From Gnetum montanum (Eukaryota > Streptophyta > Gnetopsida > Gnetales > Gnetaceae), in contig MNCI01003467.1 in NCBI GenBank assembly GCA_015680685.1, positions 64,440-128,439 on the forward strand: DNA of 64,000 nucleotides. The letters are read 5' to 3'. The position numbers and the translations under genes are program-made. Positions 11,401 to 22,950 of the stretch are shown here, piece after piece; the first letter of the stretch is position 1; each line of letters begins with the position of its first letter. The notes under the pieces are model-generated. The model saw only the letters and a program-made list of their open reading frames with translations, had not been told where the DNA came from and ran no database searches.

Positions 11401-13533
11401 TTCTTATCAGTTCATCTTGAAGTGATTATAGTTACTTCAGCTAATGGCCCATTAGTCTTGAAATGGGTTTATCATGTAAAATAGAACATAATAAATATAA
11501 CCATTTAGGAAACCAAACAATAAATAACTTGATGATCAAAGATAATCAAAATCAAAAAACCGATATCCTCACATATCCTATATGATAAAGGCATTCTTAA
11601 AGCTCTACAAGATCAGTCCACTTCTTCATCTTGACATGGATTTTTCCACCCACTATGAATCATCCCATTCACTAGACACCTTCAATAGCCCTTAGGATAA
11701 TGTTTGATGTAGTTATCAAACTTATCCTTCAACTAGTCCATCACCTTAAGCCTTACTATCAAGCTTTTGGTGAACACCCCCACCACTATTTGGGCCAAGG
11801 ATAAAAGGTTATCACCCTTGATCAATCCTTGATCATTCACCCTATACTTCTAGGTAAGTGAAATAATGAAAATAAGTTAATAACAAAAAAAATAACAAAT
11901 AAAATCAAAAACATAAATTTTAATGATCATGCATGTCCATGTGACATGAACATAACAACTTATGTCTACAATCAAATAGCACTTCAACATGAAAATAACA
12001 CTTAAGAAAAATGTTGAATGGAATAGTTCACACTTAACAGGAATGAAAATTTAAAGCCAAAAGTATGAAAATGACTATTTACAACTAAAAGCATGGAATT
12101 GATTAGAACCAAAAATGTAAAAGTGGAAAGTGTAGAACTAAAATTTTAGTTTTCACATTAAATTCCATGCTCAGAAAAACTCAAAAGACAACCTAAGTCC
12201 ATAAACCAAAATTTAATGGAATTGAACAGCACCAAAACTGAAGTGGTTACAGTAAATAATTGACAAAAAATATGATTTTTTTTAATTTAATCCAAACCAT
12301 ATCTAGACCCTTTTCAACATCTTATAAAATCCCAAGAACATGGGGCATTGATGGAAGAATTTTTCCAAAGTCTCAATGTTGCCCATCTTCATAGGCATAA
12401 ATATGCAATAGCCATAAAACCTTAGTTTTGTGGAACTTACAGAAACATACGTAAAAAATTAATTGCTTAACAGAGTTTGATGATTCCAAAGCTATTGGAA
12501 TTATAAAATCATGAAATATAACTCCATAATAAGAAAACATAAAAATTTTAACCAATTTTCAGGAAAATTATGAAATTATACTAACCATGGCTATCCTAAA
12601 TGAAACCTCATTTTGAGCAAGTTAATAGAAATACTTGTCCGAAACAAACCATTCTTTCAAATTCAATGATTCCATCATCATGGAATCCTTGAATGATGAA
12701 CTAAAAACTCATAATAATAAAAATAATGAATTCATAACTTTTTTTATAGAAAAAATTCAAAAATTACACTAGAAAATAGCTAAAAACAAAAAAACCACTT
12801 AACACAACTTGACAAAAACAACCATAAAAAATTAATTGTAAGGTGAAACTAAGTGGTTCAAAAATATAAAAAACCAAGAAAAAATATAAAATGATTTGAT
12901 AGCCTTGAAAAATTAAAAAACATAATCATTTCCTTTGAAAAAAATTCACAGGTGGTGTTGCTTTTTGGATGGAAAAAAGTAGAAAACTAATGGAATTCAT
13001 GTAAAGTAGCATTTATCCCAAAATAAAAAAAAAAACCAAAAATCCAACATTGTAAATGAATAAACATGACCTAAAACTACAATTGGCTTTTTACAAAATT
13101 GCAAACTAATGAATACACAAGCCTAGGTCAGAGAAATGGAATAAGAAAAATAAACTCAATAAACGAAATAGATGGAATAAATGGAAAGAATAGGCAAGGA
13201 TGTGTACCTTGGATATATAGTAGTGAAGCCTTATCTAATCCTAGGATGGGGAAGGTGTGATAGACCATGAGCAACTACATCTGCCTCCTCCAATGTAGGG
13301 TTCTTTGTAGGTGCCTTCATCCTTGACATGCTATAGAAGAGTAGTATAGAAAACACTAGAAAATCATTGAATTCTAGTAGTCCTGGGATGACTACACTAG
13401 TACTAGTAGATGAGATGGCTATGACTACATTGGGGTTGGTAGTAGTGGTAGGCACAGAGGTCAGTACTTTAGTGCAGTAGCTAGGAAGGATGAAAATAAT
13501 AATTATTCTTACAAGTTTGCTAAGAAAAAACAA
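8427..13533 (-). pseudogene. Unidentified decayed coding region with intron-like gaps
   Basis: I do not recognise the product. Coding-like minus-strand pieces alternate with A/T-rich gaps. The pieces include about 11870-11580 (DNLLSLAQIVVGVFTKSLIV), 11291-11040 (IDSFSRVKRFITHIHSVI, FNDLFGTPNEGAM), 10933-10650, 10656-10430 (KPHVKKGNVEKAKLLIKAEG), 9220-8980 (KEENKQLKRKVKDLKDHKEF, coiled-coil) and 8772-8580 (FYKLFIDSVVVDNFPIRQ). The gaps (for example 10400-10300, 9680-9605, 9430-9300) are purine/A-rich on the plus strand, hence pyrimidine-rich on the coding strand, and some edges look like splice sites (TTTTAG|GTACTT near 9690). Stops and frame changes are frequent. A GATATC-rich motif at 9888-9942 is like that in the E and G LTRs. 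It could be a retroelement accessory ORF or a captured host gene. Confidence 0.35.
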
Positions 13534-13929
13534 CTTAAACCTAAGCGCTCATCTTAGAACCTTAGTTTCCATAGATGACTCCCACTACACCCAGTGATAG
13601 AATTAGAAAATTATACTAAACTAGGTGTACGAAATCCATTCTATGCCAAACCTACTAAATCAATGGTAGACTCCACTAGGCACTAGGCAACATGCCAATT
13701 CCATTACTACGCTACGATTTTGGACTTTTAGGTTTGACTACATAGGGGGTTTAGATACATGGAGCCATGGAATAGATGACATATTTCATCCACTCATAAA
13801 ACCTAATGCCTAGGCCTCCATCCATGCTAAGAAAACCTCATGATCAAGCTAGGCAAGTAATTATTAACTTAGGTATAAATTGAGTTGCCAAAAATCCTCA
13901 ATATTCATGGAAAGGACATGGTATTCCAT
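13534..13929. other. No coding signal seen
   Basis: AT-rich DNA between the decayed coding region and the tandem array. I see no ORF, LTR end or RNA gene in it. Confidence 0.5.
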
Positions 13930-16030
13930 GAGACTATGCTAGCTTGGGGCTTGACTATGCTAATATAGTGTAGTCAAATGGAATATGAGGCATTTCACCA
14001 CTTTCAAAACACTCATTCACATTGATGATTGATCCATGCAACCTCATACCTAAACTAGTAGTTGGGAGTTAGGATTGGTAATCACTTTGAACCATAATGG
14101 CTGCAAATCTTATCAAAAACTAGATTTTTGACATGACTATGCTAGCCTAGCATAGCCAAGAATGAAATAGATCATATATAACTCATCCAACCTATAATTA
14201 ACTTCAAACATCCATGCCATCTTTTAAAATCCTAGCTAGAGTTCCTAGCAACCTCTAAACATGGTCAAATGCACCACATGAACTAAAAAATTTGTCAAAG
14301 ATCATGACTACACTAGAGGAAGGCTATCACTACTTTGGCCTAGTGTAGTCACAGGGTTTGTAGATGGGATTGACCATAGGAATCATGATCAACCACCAAA
14401 ATGTCACTTCATAACCTTCACACCTCCCTATCACCCTCGGTGACCTTAGATTATTGACCAAGTAAAAAAAAATCCATCACAAATCCATCAAAACTCATTT
14501 TCTAGGCTTGAGTATGCTAGGCTAGTGTAGTCACTAGTGGTGCCCAATGTAGTCCACATATAAACCTCAAACAAATCATTCCCAAGTTAAAATCCACCTC
14601 CAAAGGCCGTAGGACCATGCCATATTGAAAATAGAAGTAAAAATCCAACATTTTCCATCCCAAAATGCATTTTCCATGGGTGCCTATAATTAGCCAATGT
14701 AGTCACTAGTGGTGCCAAAAATAGCCCATCTAAAAGGCTTGAAAAAAAGTCATTTTAAATCCAAAACCACATCCTAAGAACCTCAAAACCTAGCCTAGTT
14801 GGAAACCAAGACAAATTTACTACTTTTTTTCATTTGGAACATTTTCCAACACCAACTACCTTGGGGATTGCATGACTATACTAGGATAACATAGTCACCT
14901 ATAGAACCCAATGTAGTCCACTCAAAATTAACCAAAATTTATCATAAATAACTCAAATCCACTTTTGGCAAAACCTAGATCCCACCACAGCCTGTTTTGA
15001 CCATGAAACTTAGCATTTTTTATTTCCCAGCCTCAACTATGTTGGAGTTTGCATGACTATGCTAGGCCAGCATAGTCACTAGTAGAGCCTAGCGTACTCC
15101 ACATGGAAAACACCAAAACATGTCAAAAATAGCTCAAATTAACTTCTAGAAAGACCTAGAACCCTATCAATGCTTATTAAGATCTTCAAACATTGGGGAA
15201 ACTTCCAAAATTCACCTATGTTAGGCCAATGTAATTAAGAGGTATTTGATCATTCTAGGAACCCAACAACCATTAGAATTGATAATTTAGACACTAAAAA
15301 TTTAGCTAGTAGCACCAATGATCCAAGAATTGAATTAACATGGTTGGTTGAAAAACGAAACTCACCAAAAATCATTTCCCATGCATAACTACACTAGGAA
15401 AGCCTATGACTATGTTGGCCTAGTATGGACATAGTGGAAACCCAGTTTGTGGCAACATCAATTTAGATTATACCACTCTAGAATGATCCAAAATTGGCTC
15501 AAGAAGCCCAAAATCATGTCCCACATCATCTAGTTGTAATTTCACTTCATTTTACCTTGGAAACACCAAAATTTCCATGACTATATTGGCACCATGCATG
15601 ACTACATTAGCCCAATGTAGTCAAATGGGAAATCCCATAAAACCCACTTTTGTGGCCCAAATTCCATCTTTGCGAAATTAATTCAATGCTTCAATGACCC
15701 TATGCTAACCTAGGAAGTTAGTAGAGCATAAAGAATGGCCTTGTAATCCTAGTAATGCAATTATTTCATGTGACTATGCTAGGTCCTTTCATGACTATGC
15801 TAGCCTATCATAGTCACCAATGGAAACATCATTTTTAGCTTCTAGAAGGTAAAAAATAGACCCAAAACTCACCAATCCTCAATAACCATCTCCTACGCTA
15901 GTTGTCTAAATCATTAGAAGCCCAAACGTGACCATACTAAGTCTAGAAAACTATCCATCAATGTTGACTACACTGGGGAATGCATGACTATGTTGGGCCA
16001 ACGTAGTCAAGTGTAAAGCCCAACATAGAC
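13930..16030. repeat. About 180-bp degenerate tandem array with palindromic core
   Basis: A core of the form CATGACTATGCTAGGCCAGC followed by ATAGTCAC recurs about twelve times, near 13935, 14134, 14308, 14510, 14690, 14872, 15052, 15225, 15395, 15585, 15775 and 15970. Steps are 170-202 bp. Most cores are imperfect palindromes (GACTATGCTAG / CTAGCATAGTC). The spacers share phrases such as ACTAGTGGTGCCCAATGTAG and a run of CCAAAA/TCAAAA-type sequence, so the whole unit repeats, not only the core. A related single core occurs in the LTR of element I near 21845-21890. Confidence 0.75.
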
Positions 16031-16738
16031 ACACGAAAAAGTTCCAATTTTTCCTCAAAATAGCCATGAAATGACCTCCTTAGACTCCCAAACTTCCTTG
16101 GCAATCCTGAAACCTCATACCATGGTCTGTTAAGGCCTAAAACTAGCAAAATCTAAACCTATTTGACAAATATTAGCCACGTTTTACCTCATGTACTCAA
16201 TGTTTATGGATTTGACCTTGTTTCATGGTGATTTGACTTGTGTTGATTTTATTGAGCATTTTAAACCTTCATTATAATCAATTTCCCTCATATTGCCTCT
16301 ACATTGCATCAATTCCATTACATTTACCTTTTTTTCTCTATTATGACCTCTCTTGGTCCTTGTTTAGCCTTTGATTAGTGTTAAGTGATGGGGTTTAACC
16401 ATCTCTAATCATTATTTGATATCATGTAACTATGGCCTCCCAAGGCCTTAAATTAGCAAAACATAATCTTATTTGACCATGTTTAGCCATATTTCTTATA
16501 TTTTTATGGTATTTCATCTTGTTTCGACCTTTATTTGCCTTTATTTTGCCTTTGTTCCATGTTATTTTATCTTCACCTACATTCCATATCCTTGGTTGAC
16601 CTAGTTTGCATTTTTTTTACATTGGGATAGCATGGGTTTGCATATTTACTAAGGTATTTTATATCATTTTTACATTATTTACTTATATTTACTCATGTGC
16701 TACTTAATGTGCTTATGGTTGACATGTAGGATTGGAGT
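16031..16738. other. Pyrimidine-rich spacer upstream of element I pol
   Basis: T-rich DNA with repeated TTTGACC and TTTATGG-like phrases. No gag or protease similarity is visible, although those domains should precede the pol that follows. It may be 5' flank left after loss of gag-protease. Confidence 0.4.
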
Positions 16739-17083
16739 ATGGACACTTGGAAGAAAATCACCTTGCCTTTGAGTTTAAGTGGATCCCATAGTGATGTTGA
16801 ATGGAGTATTAATCCTAATTGCCTAGATATTGAGCGTGAGAGTCTCATTAATTACATAGCCTATGTAGAGAAACCTCTAGAATGGCCTAAAAACCTAGTT
16901 AAAACCTTTGACCTTGAGGCTGGCAACATTACCAAAGACTCCCTAGTTTATGTTCTTGTCATGACACATAGTGGTGAGGAGAAAACCCTAAAACTAAGTT
17001 CCTCACTAGAACCTTAATAGGCTTAAGAAATCACCAAGGTCATACAAGATAATATTAAGGTATTTCCTTGGTCATATGAAGAT
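16739..17083 (+). pseudogene. Protease-RT spacer of element I
   Basis: The open segment 16739-17017 has acidic and hydrophobic residues (VKTFDLEAGNITKDSLV, GEEKTLKLSSSLEP). It continues through three stops into DNIKVFPWSYEDMPCLDP, the conserved lead-in to plant Tat RT. The usual form is (V)FAWSYEDMPGLDP. It shares phase with RT. The upstream protease is not visible. Confidence 0.65.
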
Positions 17084-17690
17084 ATGCCATGTCTAGACCC
17101 ATGTTTAGTCCAACATAACATCATACTTGATCCTAGCATTAGACTAGTTAAGCAAAATGTTTGTAATATTAGACTTGATTTGGCCTTAGTTGTTCATGAT
17201 GAAATGACAAAACTATTCCAAGATGGTTTCATTAGAGTTGTTGATTATCTAGAATGGGTGTCCAATATAGTGGTAGTCCATAAGAAAAATAAGATTATTC
17301 ACATTTGCATCAATTTTTAAGATATAAATAAGGAAACCATTAAAGATGATTTTCTTTTGCCTATTATTGACCAACTTATAAATACTATAGCTAGACATGC
17401 CTTATTATCCTTTATGGATGGGTTCTTGGAATACAACTAGATTAGGATTAACTTAGAGCATTAACTTCGTACAACTGTTATGACCCCTTGGGATATGTTT
17501 TGTTATACCATGATGTTCTTTAGCCTAATGAACATAGGAGCAACCTATCAAAGAGCTATGACATATATCTGTAGTGATTATATGCTAGGTTTGCTCAATG
17601 ATTACACAAATGATATAGCTATTATGTCCAAAGAGGCCAATGATCATGCACATGACCTTGATCTTCTACTTAAATGATGTCTTAAGTATG
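17075..17690 (+). pseudogene. Reverse transcriptase, element I
   Basis: Visible RT blocks are MPCLDPCLVQHNIILDP, FIRVVDYLEWVSNIVVVHKK, DINKETIKDDFLLPIIDQLI, LLSFMDGFLEYN, MTPWDMFCYTMMFFSL and GATYQRAM. These match the plant Tat RT order closely. The catalytic YVDD is altered to YTND at 17603-17614, so one of the two Asp of the motif is lost. Stops include one replacing the Gln of YNQI. It would have copied element RNA into DNA; with these changes it cannot. Confidence 0.85.
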
Positions 17691-18400
17691 AACTTGGGCT
17701 TAATTCCAAAAAGTATGTCTATGGTGTCAAACCTAGTAAGATGCTTGGATTTGTAGTATTTGAAGTACAAATACATGTCAGTCTTGATGAGGTTAAATCC
17801 ATATCCAACTTGGTAGTACTGACTAATCTTAAGAAGCTTTGGGAATTGCAAGGCATATTACAATTTATCCATAGGTTTATTACTAGGCTTAGAAATAAGT
17901 TACAACCCATGCAACACTTGCTTAAGAAAGGATTTCACTATGAGTGGATAGATCAATGCCAAGAATCCTTTAAAAACCTTAAGCAAGAGTTTGCACAGGT
18001 ACTCACAATCTATCCTCTACAAAAGGATAAGCCCTTTTACATGTATCTTGCTATCTCTAACACATCCATTGCCTCTCTACTCTATTAGAAACATGATGAT
18101 GGAGTAGAGTTACCTATATACTACTTAAGCAATGCATTAGTTGCCCATGAGACCTAATACATTGAAGTGGAGAAGTATTGCTTAGCACTAGTCTTCTCAT
18201 TGAATATGTGGAGACACTACCTCTTTAGAAGCTAGGTCAACATCATTTTCATAGATAACATGCTTAGAAACATAATGGCCAACATCTATGAGAGTAGTAA
18301 AATAACTTGTTGGAAGGCCATAACAATGGAGTTTGACCTTCATTATGTTTCTCAATCCTAAACAAAGGGTCAAGCTATAGTCATACAACTTATTATTTTA
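17691..18400 (+). pseudogene. RNase H (first), element I
   Basis: Starts with LGLNSKKYVYGVKPSKMLGF, the RT thumb/connection, then LQGILQFIHRFITRLRNKL and YEWIDQCQESFKNLKQEF. The RNase H proper reads PFYMYLAISNTSIASLLY, PIYYLSNALVAHET and YIEVEKYCLALVFSLNMWRH. This is the usual retroelement RNase H that removes RNA from RNA/DNA hybrids. The first catalytic Asp position reads YLAISN, as is common in Tat elements whose second RNase H has taken over. Stops lie at about 18086, 18155, 18233 and 18359. Confidence 0.75.
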
Positions 18401-18415
18401 CCAATTGTTGACCAT

Positions 18416-18817
18416 GTGATCGTTAACCTTGAGTTATCATATGAACATGTTAACAATATTAGCCAAGTGCCTAGGGGCTATGAGGCAGTCATGCACTTTG
18501 ATAGAGCTTCAACTTCTCATGGGAACAATGTTGCTACCATTATGACATTTCCAACTAGTAAAGTTCAACTCTTCACCTATCATTTTGAATTTCCATGTAC
18601 CAAAAGTATAGTAGAGTATGAGGGTTTGATAAGGGAGATGATGGTAGCTCCTAACCATGGAATCAAACACTTAATGATTAAATGTGACTCACAACTTGTG
18701 GTTAACCAAGTAACCAAGGTTTATGCTTGTAAAGTTAAACATCTACAACTTTACTATGACCTAGGGAAGAAACTACTACAAATATTTACAGACATTAGTA
18801 TACAACATGTACCCTAA
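18416..18817 (+). pseudogene. Second, archaeal-type RNase H, element I
   Basis: An open 133-residue segment holds the full aRNH pattern: MHFDRASTSHGNNVATI (first Asp), CTKSIVEYEGLIREMM (Glu), IKCDSQLVVNQVTKVYACKV (second Asp) and FTDISIQHVP at the end. Plant Tat elements carry this extra RNase H between RNase H and integrase, and it is diagnostic for the group. The visible catalytic acids are intact, making this the least damaged domain of the element. Confidence 0.85.
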
Positions 18818-18959
18818 ACTAAAAACACTATCGCCAATGCCATTATAATGCTAGCCCTCAGTGTGACACTAGATGTGTTTAGCAAGTTACCCACCTTGAC
18901 TATGGACTATGCCATTCCCATCATGTAGAGCACTGAAGATACCTTTGTGGCTATAGTTC

Positions 18960-20222
18960 ATATTTATTTCCAAAAGGAGTGGTATGATAATATCAAGTTT
19001 AATCTTATGCATGGTGAACCTTCAAAAGGCCTAATTGCTTCTCAAAAGGATGTTGTACATAAATGATCAAAACATTATGTCATTGTAGGTGATAACACAT
19101 TATGTCAATGGTCTAAGGATGACATATTATTAGTATTCTTAGGTAAAATTAAAGCTTGCATAGTCCTAAAGTAGGTTCACAAGGGTGTATGTGAGGGACA
19201 TATAGGACCTAGATCCATGGCTACTAAGATCATATGGTTAGGATATTATTGGTCCTATATGGAAAGTGACTACCTACAAAAGGTTAAAACTTGTAACACA
19301 TGCCAATGGCATATAAACCTTATACATGTACCACTTATTGAGTTACATACCACTCAAATAACTTAACGATTTCAATGATGAGAGTTGAATATCATTAGAC
19401 CCATAATGCCTAACTCTTTTGTAGGACATAGCTTTATCATCACTATAACTAAATACTTCACAAAGTGGGTTGAAGCTATTCCCCTAAGAAGCACAACATC
19501 TAAATAAGTTTGTAAATTTATATTAGATAACATAGTAGCCCATTTTGGCATACCTATGATCATAATCATAGATAATGAACCATATTTTAGCATTCAAAAA
19601 ATAAAAAGCTTTTGTCACAACCTAGGCATTAAGCACTTCTTCTCATCACCATATTACCCTCAAGCCAATGAACAAGATAAAGTAAGCAATAAGGCCATCA
19701 TCAACTTACTCAAGAAGATGCTAAACAATAGTATATGCAAGTGGCATGAGCAGCTTGTCCATGCACTTTGGGCCTATAGTGCAACTTATTGAATCATGAC
19801 TAATGTAATCTCATATAGTCTAGTTTATGATTTTGAAGTTATTTTACCTCTTGAATTGCATGTGCCATAGCTCTAATTATCCTTATTGGACTTTATCTAT
19901 GATGAAGAGAATAAGTAGCTGAGTATCATGGATCTAGACTTAGTGGAGGAGAAATGGGTATGAATGCTTGCACATATTGAGTGATACCAATAGAGATAGA
20001 AACAATACCACCACCATAACTTGAACAAGTGCAAGATCAAGTAAGGAGACTTCATTCTTAAAGTTTTCCATGAGCATGCTAACAAATTCTCAACCAACTG
20101 GGAAGGACCTTATCTGATCACTAACATCTATGAGAATGGAGCCTTTAGGATAGTGGATATGGATAGGAATGAGTTGGCTAATCTAATTAACCACTCCTAT
20201 CTAAAGCCCTACTACATGTAGC
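18960..20222 (+). pseudogene. Integrase, element I
   Basis: The zinc-binding region reads VHKGVCEGHIGPRSMATK ... VKTCNTCQWH (HHCC-like). The core has IIRPIMPNSFVGHSFIITIT, FTKWVEAIPLRSTTSK, GIPMIIIIDNEPYF and SSPYYPQANEQDKVSNKAI. The first catalytic Asp (usually LDII/MDIV) reads LNII and the catalytic Glu (QAEATN) reads QDKVSN, while the middle Asp in IIDNEP is kept. The C-terminal part keeps GDFILKVFHE and WEGPYLITNIYENGAF, typical of plant Tat IN, and ends near YLKPYYM. Many stops, no frameshift seen. It would have joined element cDNA to the chromosome. Confidence 0.85.
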
Positions 20223-21213
20223 CTATGAAGACCAACAATAAACATAAAAAACTAATAACAAGGGAGCTTGAATGACCCCTTTTTTACAACAAATGAACTA
20301 TGGAATTTTGTAACATTAGTGACCTTGGATAACTTGATTTGCTAATTGTCTTGTATGGTCTTATGCACTGTATTATAACAACATGACCTTTGGTTTTGAT
20401 TTCTTGTTCTCTTAGAGTAGTACTTGTAGGATGAAGCCTGAAGCCATTTAGAATGTGAAACTCATTACAGTAGCAAGTCATCATGTGACCTCAATGTGCA
20501 AGATTTGGTGAGTTTGTTTTGCCATATGAAGAGTACTTATTCCACTTCAATCCTATCATCTCTCCTTCAGCCCAAACTCATATCCTAATTATAACCTTCC
20601 TCACCCTAAATAATAATGATGACCAATGTTTGACATTCATGCTATATGGCCATATGAAATCTTGTTCAGCATGCTCCACCATTAATTCTATTGAATGTAA
20701 CACATCTCATCCAATGAGAAAACCATTAAGTCCATCAATTGTAACACATCTCATTCAATGGGAAAACTAAATGAAAATTGGCCTTGGTAATGAAACCAAA
20801 TGAATGTTTTACCTCAAAAAAGGGGAAGGTTTAGGAAAATTACTAGGAAGCCAAATGACCAATGAAACGAAAAGAAATAAACCAAAGGATCCAAACACAA
20901 AAATGGAGGAGCCTAATAGCTAAAGAAATCTTGGACAAAGGTGTTGGTCCCTCAAATGCATTATTGAGTGACCAACACTTCTAACATGAAGTGTGAAGCC
21001 TTAATTGATTGACCAACATGATAGTACCATATCATAGCCATGATGTCAACATTTAAAATTCATTGTTAACCCTCATAACCATTTCATTATAGCTAAAAAC
21101 TATCATTATCATCTATTACCTCATCATGACCTTGTCCCATCTTGACAAGCTCTCTTTGACATGGTTTGACACCATTGGATCCAGTGATGGAGAGGGAATG
21201 CTAGTGATGGACC
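20223..21213 (+). other. 3' untranslated region of element I
   Basis: No coding domain. It contains TAGGATGAAGCCTGAAG near 20430 and AGTAGCAAGTCATCATGT near 20470, matched in element B at about 59117-59185 (TAGGATGAAACCTTGGAGAC, GAGTTATCATGT). Two copies of an AACACATCTCATxCAATG phrase lie at 20700-20765. Confidence 0.6.
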
Positions 21214-22068
21214 TGTAGTGGTGTTTTGTATTCTTGTCGATGTCTCTTGGGTTAATCCTCCAAACATAAATAAAGAGGGACCAATGAAAAACCACTAAAA
21301 AAATTCATGTTGTAGATTGTAACCTTTATTTCTAAATTTGAGATAAGTTCTTATTGTAAATGTATGATTTGTAGTTTATGAGCTACAATCTTGCATGCCT
21401 TAACCTTTTGGGATTGAAAAATTCCTTAAAAGTTGTTATTTCCTTACTTTCCAAGTGGGAAAAGGAATCTCTTGTCTATATTTGGACTTGAGAAGGATAA
21501 AAATGCCTTAGAAATGATCAAAGTTAGCATTTTCATGGGTTTTCATAAGGGTATATCCTCAAATACACTAGAACCATCTACCCTTGGGTGTAGATGAAAT
21601 ATATGGAATTTTCCATTTCCAACTTAGTATAGTCATCACCAAAACTCAAGCAATATGTAGTGTTAAAACTCTTTGGATTTTTCATTTTAGAATTGGTGGT
21701 ATTTTCCATTTCCATTTCCATTCTCCCAACAATAGCCAATGTAGCTGCACCAAGTCTTTAGTAGTTGCAACATGACCAACATAGATAATATTTCCCAATA
21801 GTTTTTACATTTTGCATAGTTACCAACATTTTCCAACAACTTTAGCATAGTCCAAGGTCAGCATAGTTGGGATGGTGTCAACATAGTCACAAAAGTCCAT
21901 TTACTATTTATAGTAACTGGATGGGCTTTGGTGGCTACAATGTATTCAACTCTTACTATAAATGGTAACTACATTGAAAAGTGCAACTGTTGTAACCTAT
22001 AAATTGACATCAATTTTTTAGGAATTATGATAGTGATGTGCATGTCCCAAAAATAGTAATTCCACACC

Positions 22069-22077
22069 TATATAAAT
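22069..22077 (+). promoter_or_regulatory. TATA box of LTR I
   Basis: CACACCTATATAAATCCAAT sits about 855 bp into the LTR, in the U3/R position expected for an LTR promoter. Confidence 0.6.
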
Positions 22078-22922
22078 CCAATGTAGATACCTTATTCTAG
22101 TTCCATCACTTTTTGGCATAATAGCACCATAACTTATTCCATAGCCTAAAAACACTTTGCAACCAAGAGCCTTGCAATTTTGCAACCCATTTGATTAAAA
22201 ATTAGTACCTACATTAGTTACAAAGACTTCAGATAATACCATTGCATCAAAGGTGGGATATCATTTTTGGGCATATTGCTATTTCTAGTGGAAAATAGTA
22301 AGGAGTTGCTCAAAAATATAGCTGGGAAGTATCTACAACATGGAGTTTCAAGTGAAAACCATAGGATCCAATGGACTTCAAGCTTTCTCAAGTGACTTCA
22401 TATGCACCTAGCACAGAATCTATACTTTTTAAACCTACCTCTTTATTTTCCATTTTAATAAAGTTGTAGTTCATTATTATGTAGATCTGACTTCATGTTT
22501 TTATTTCTATGTCTTTTTCCATTCTAGATGTACACTTCCATTTCTATTTATGTTTACATTTAAATTTTCATTTTTTTTATGTTTCCATTCATAATTTCAT
22601 TTACATTTCTATTTGATACTTTTGTAAGTCCTTGAGTGATCAGCTAGGCTATCCAAGGTACCTTAAATCCCACTTTTGGAAGCCCTTGGAATTCAAGGGT
22701 AAAACTATTCAACCAAATTTTCCAAGTCCAACAATGTGTGAACTTGAGCAAGAGTGGAAGAGAGCACATTTGGTGAGTGCATATGTAGTTACATCTCTAA
22801 GATCAATTGTGTTGTATGTTGGTTGGTGTAAACTAGTCTTACCCATGAATTAAGATCTCAATCCTAGGTTATGGAAGAGATTTTTCATTGGCTATGTCTT
22901 ACATTGATAACAACCATTGGTG

Positions 22923-22947
22923 GTTGTAGAGCCTCATGCTCTACAAC
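22923..22947. other. Perfect 10-bp hairpin
   Basis: GTTGTAGAGC, loop CTCAT, GCTCTACAAC. A perfect inverted repeat near the presumed right end of LTR I. It could be an RNA structure near the LTR processing site, or chance. Confidence 0.6.
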
Positions 22948-22950
22948 ATT

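Larger units (their letters stand above)
16739..22950 (+). mobile_element. Element I: Tat-type Ty3/gypsy pol copy with 3' LTR
   Basis: Order is pre-RT segment, RT, RNase H, second archaeal-type RNase H, integrase, 3' untranslated region and 3' LTR. The dual RNase H identifies the Tat group of the OTA clade. gag and protease are absent upstream. The whole pol frame, 16739 to about 20220, stays in a single phase with many stop codons. The 3' UTR (about 20430-20490) and LTR start (21214) resemble those of element B, so I and the gag-protease copies belong to related families. Confidence 0.75.
21214..22950 (+). repeat. 3' LTR of element I
   Basis: Starts TGTAGTGGTGTTTTG, similar to LTR B/C start TGTGGTGTTTTATAATTC at 59895. 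A TATA box lies at 22069-22077. The GTAAGTCCTTGAGTGATCAG block at about 22627 corresponds to the GTTAAGTxCCTxxxTGATxG block near the ends of LTRs B, C and H. The right end is uncertain; I place it after the hairpin at 22923-22947. No second LTR of this element is visible upstream. Confidence 0.5.

Noticed and set aside
13930-16030. CRISPR-like array because of regular palindromic repeats
   Set aside because: Plant nuclear context, unit length about 180 bp, diverged repeats and related spacers; no cas genes. It is a satellite-like array.
22632-22853. 73-residue frame resembling a gag lead-in
   Set aside because: Lies inside LTR I; the DNA block matches LTR ends of B, C and H rather than coding sequence.
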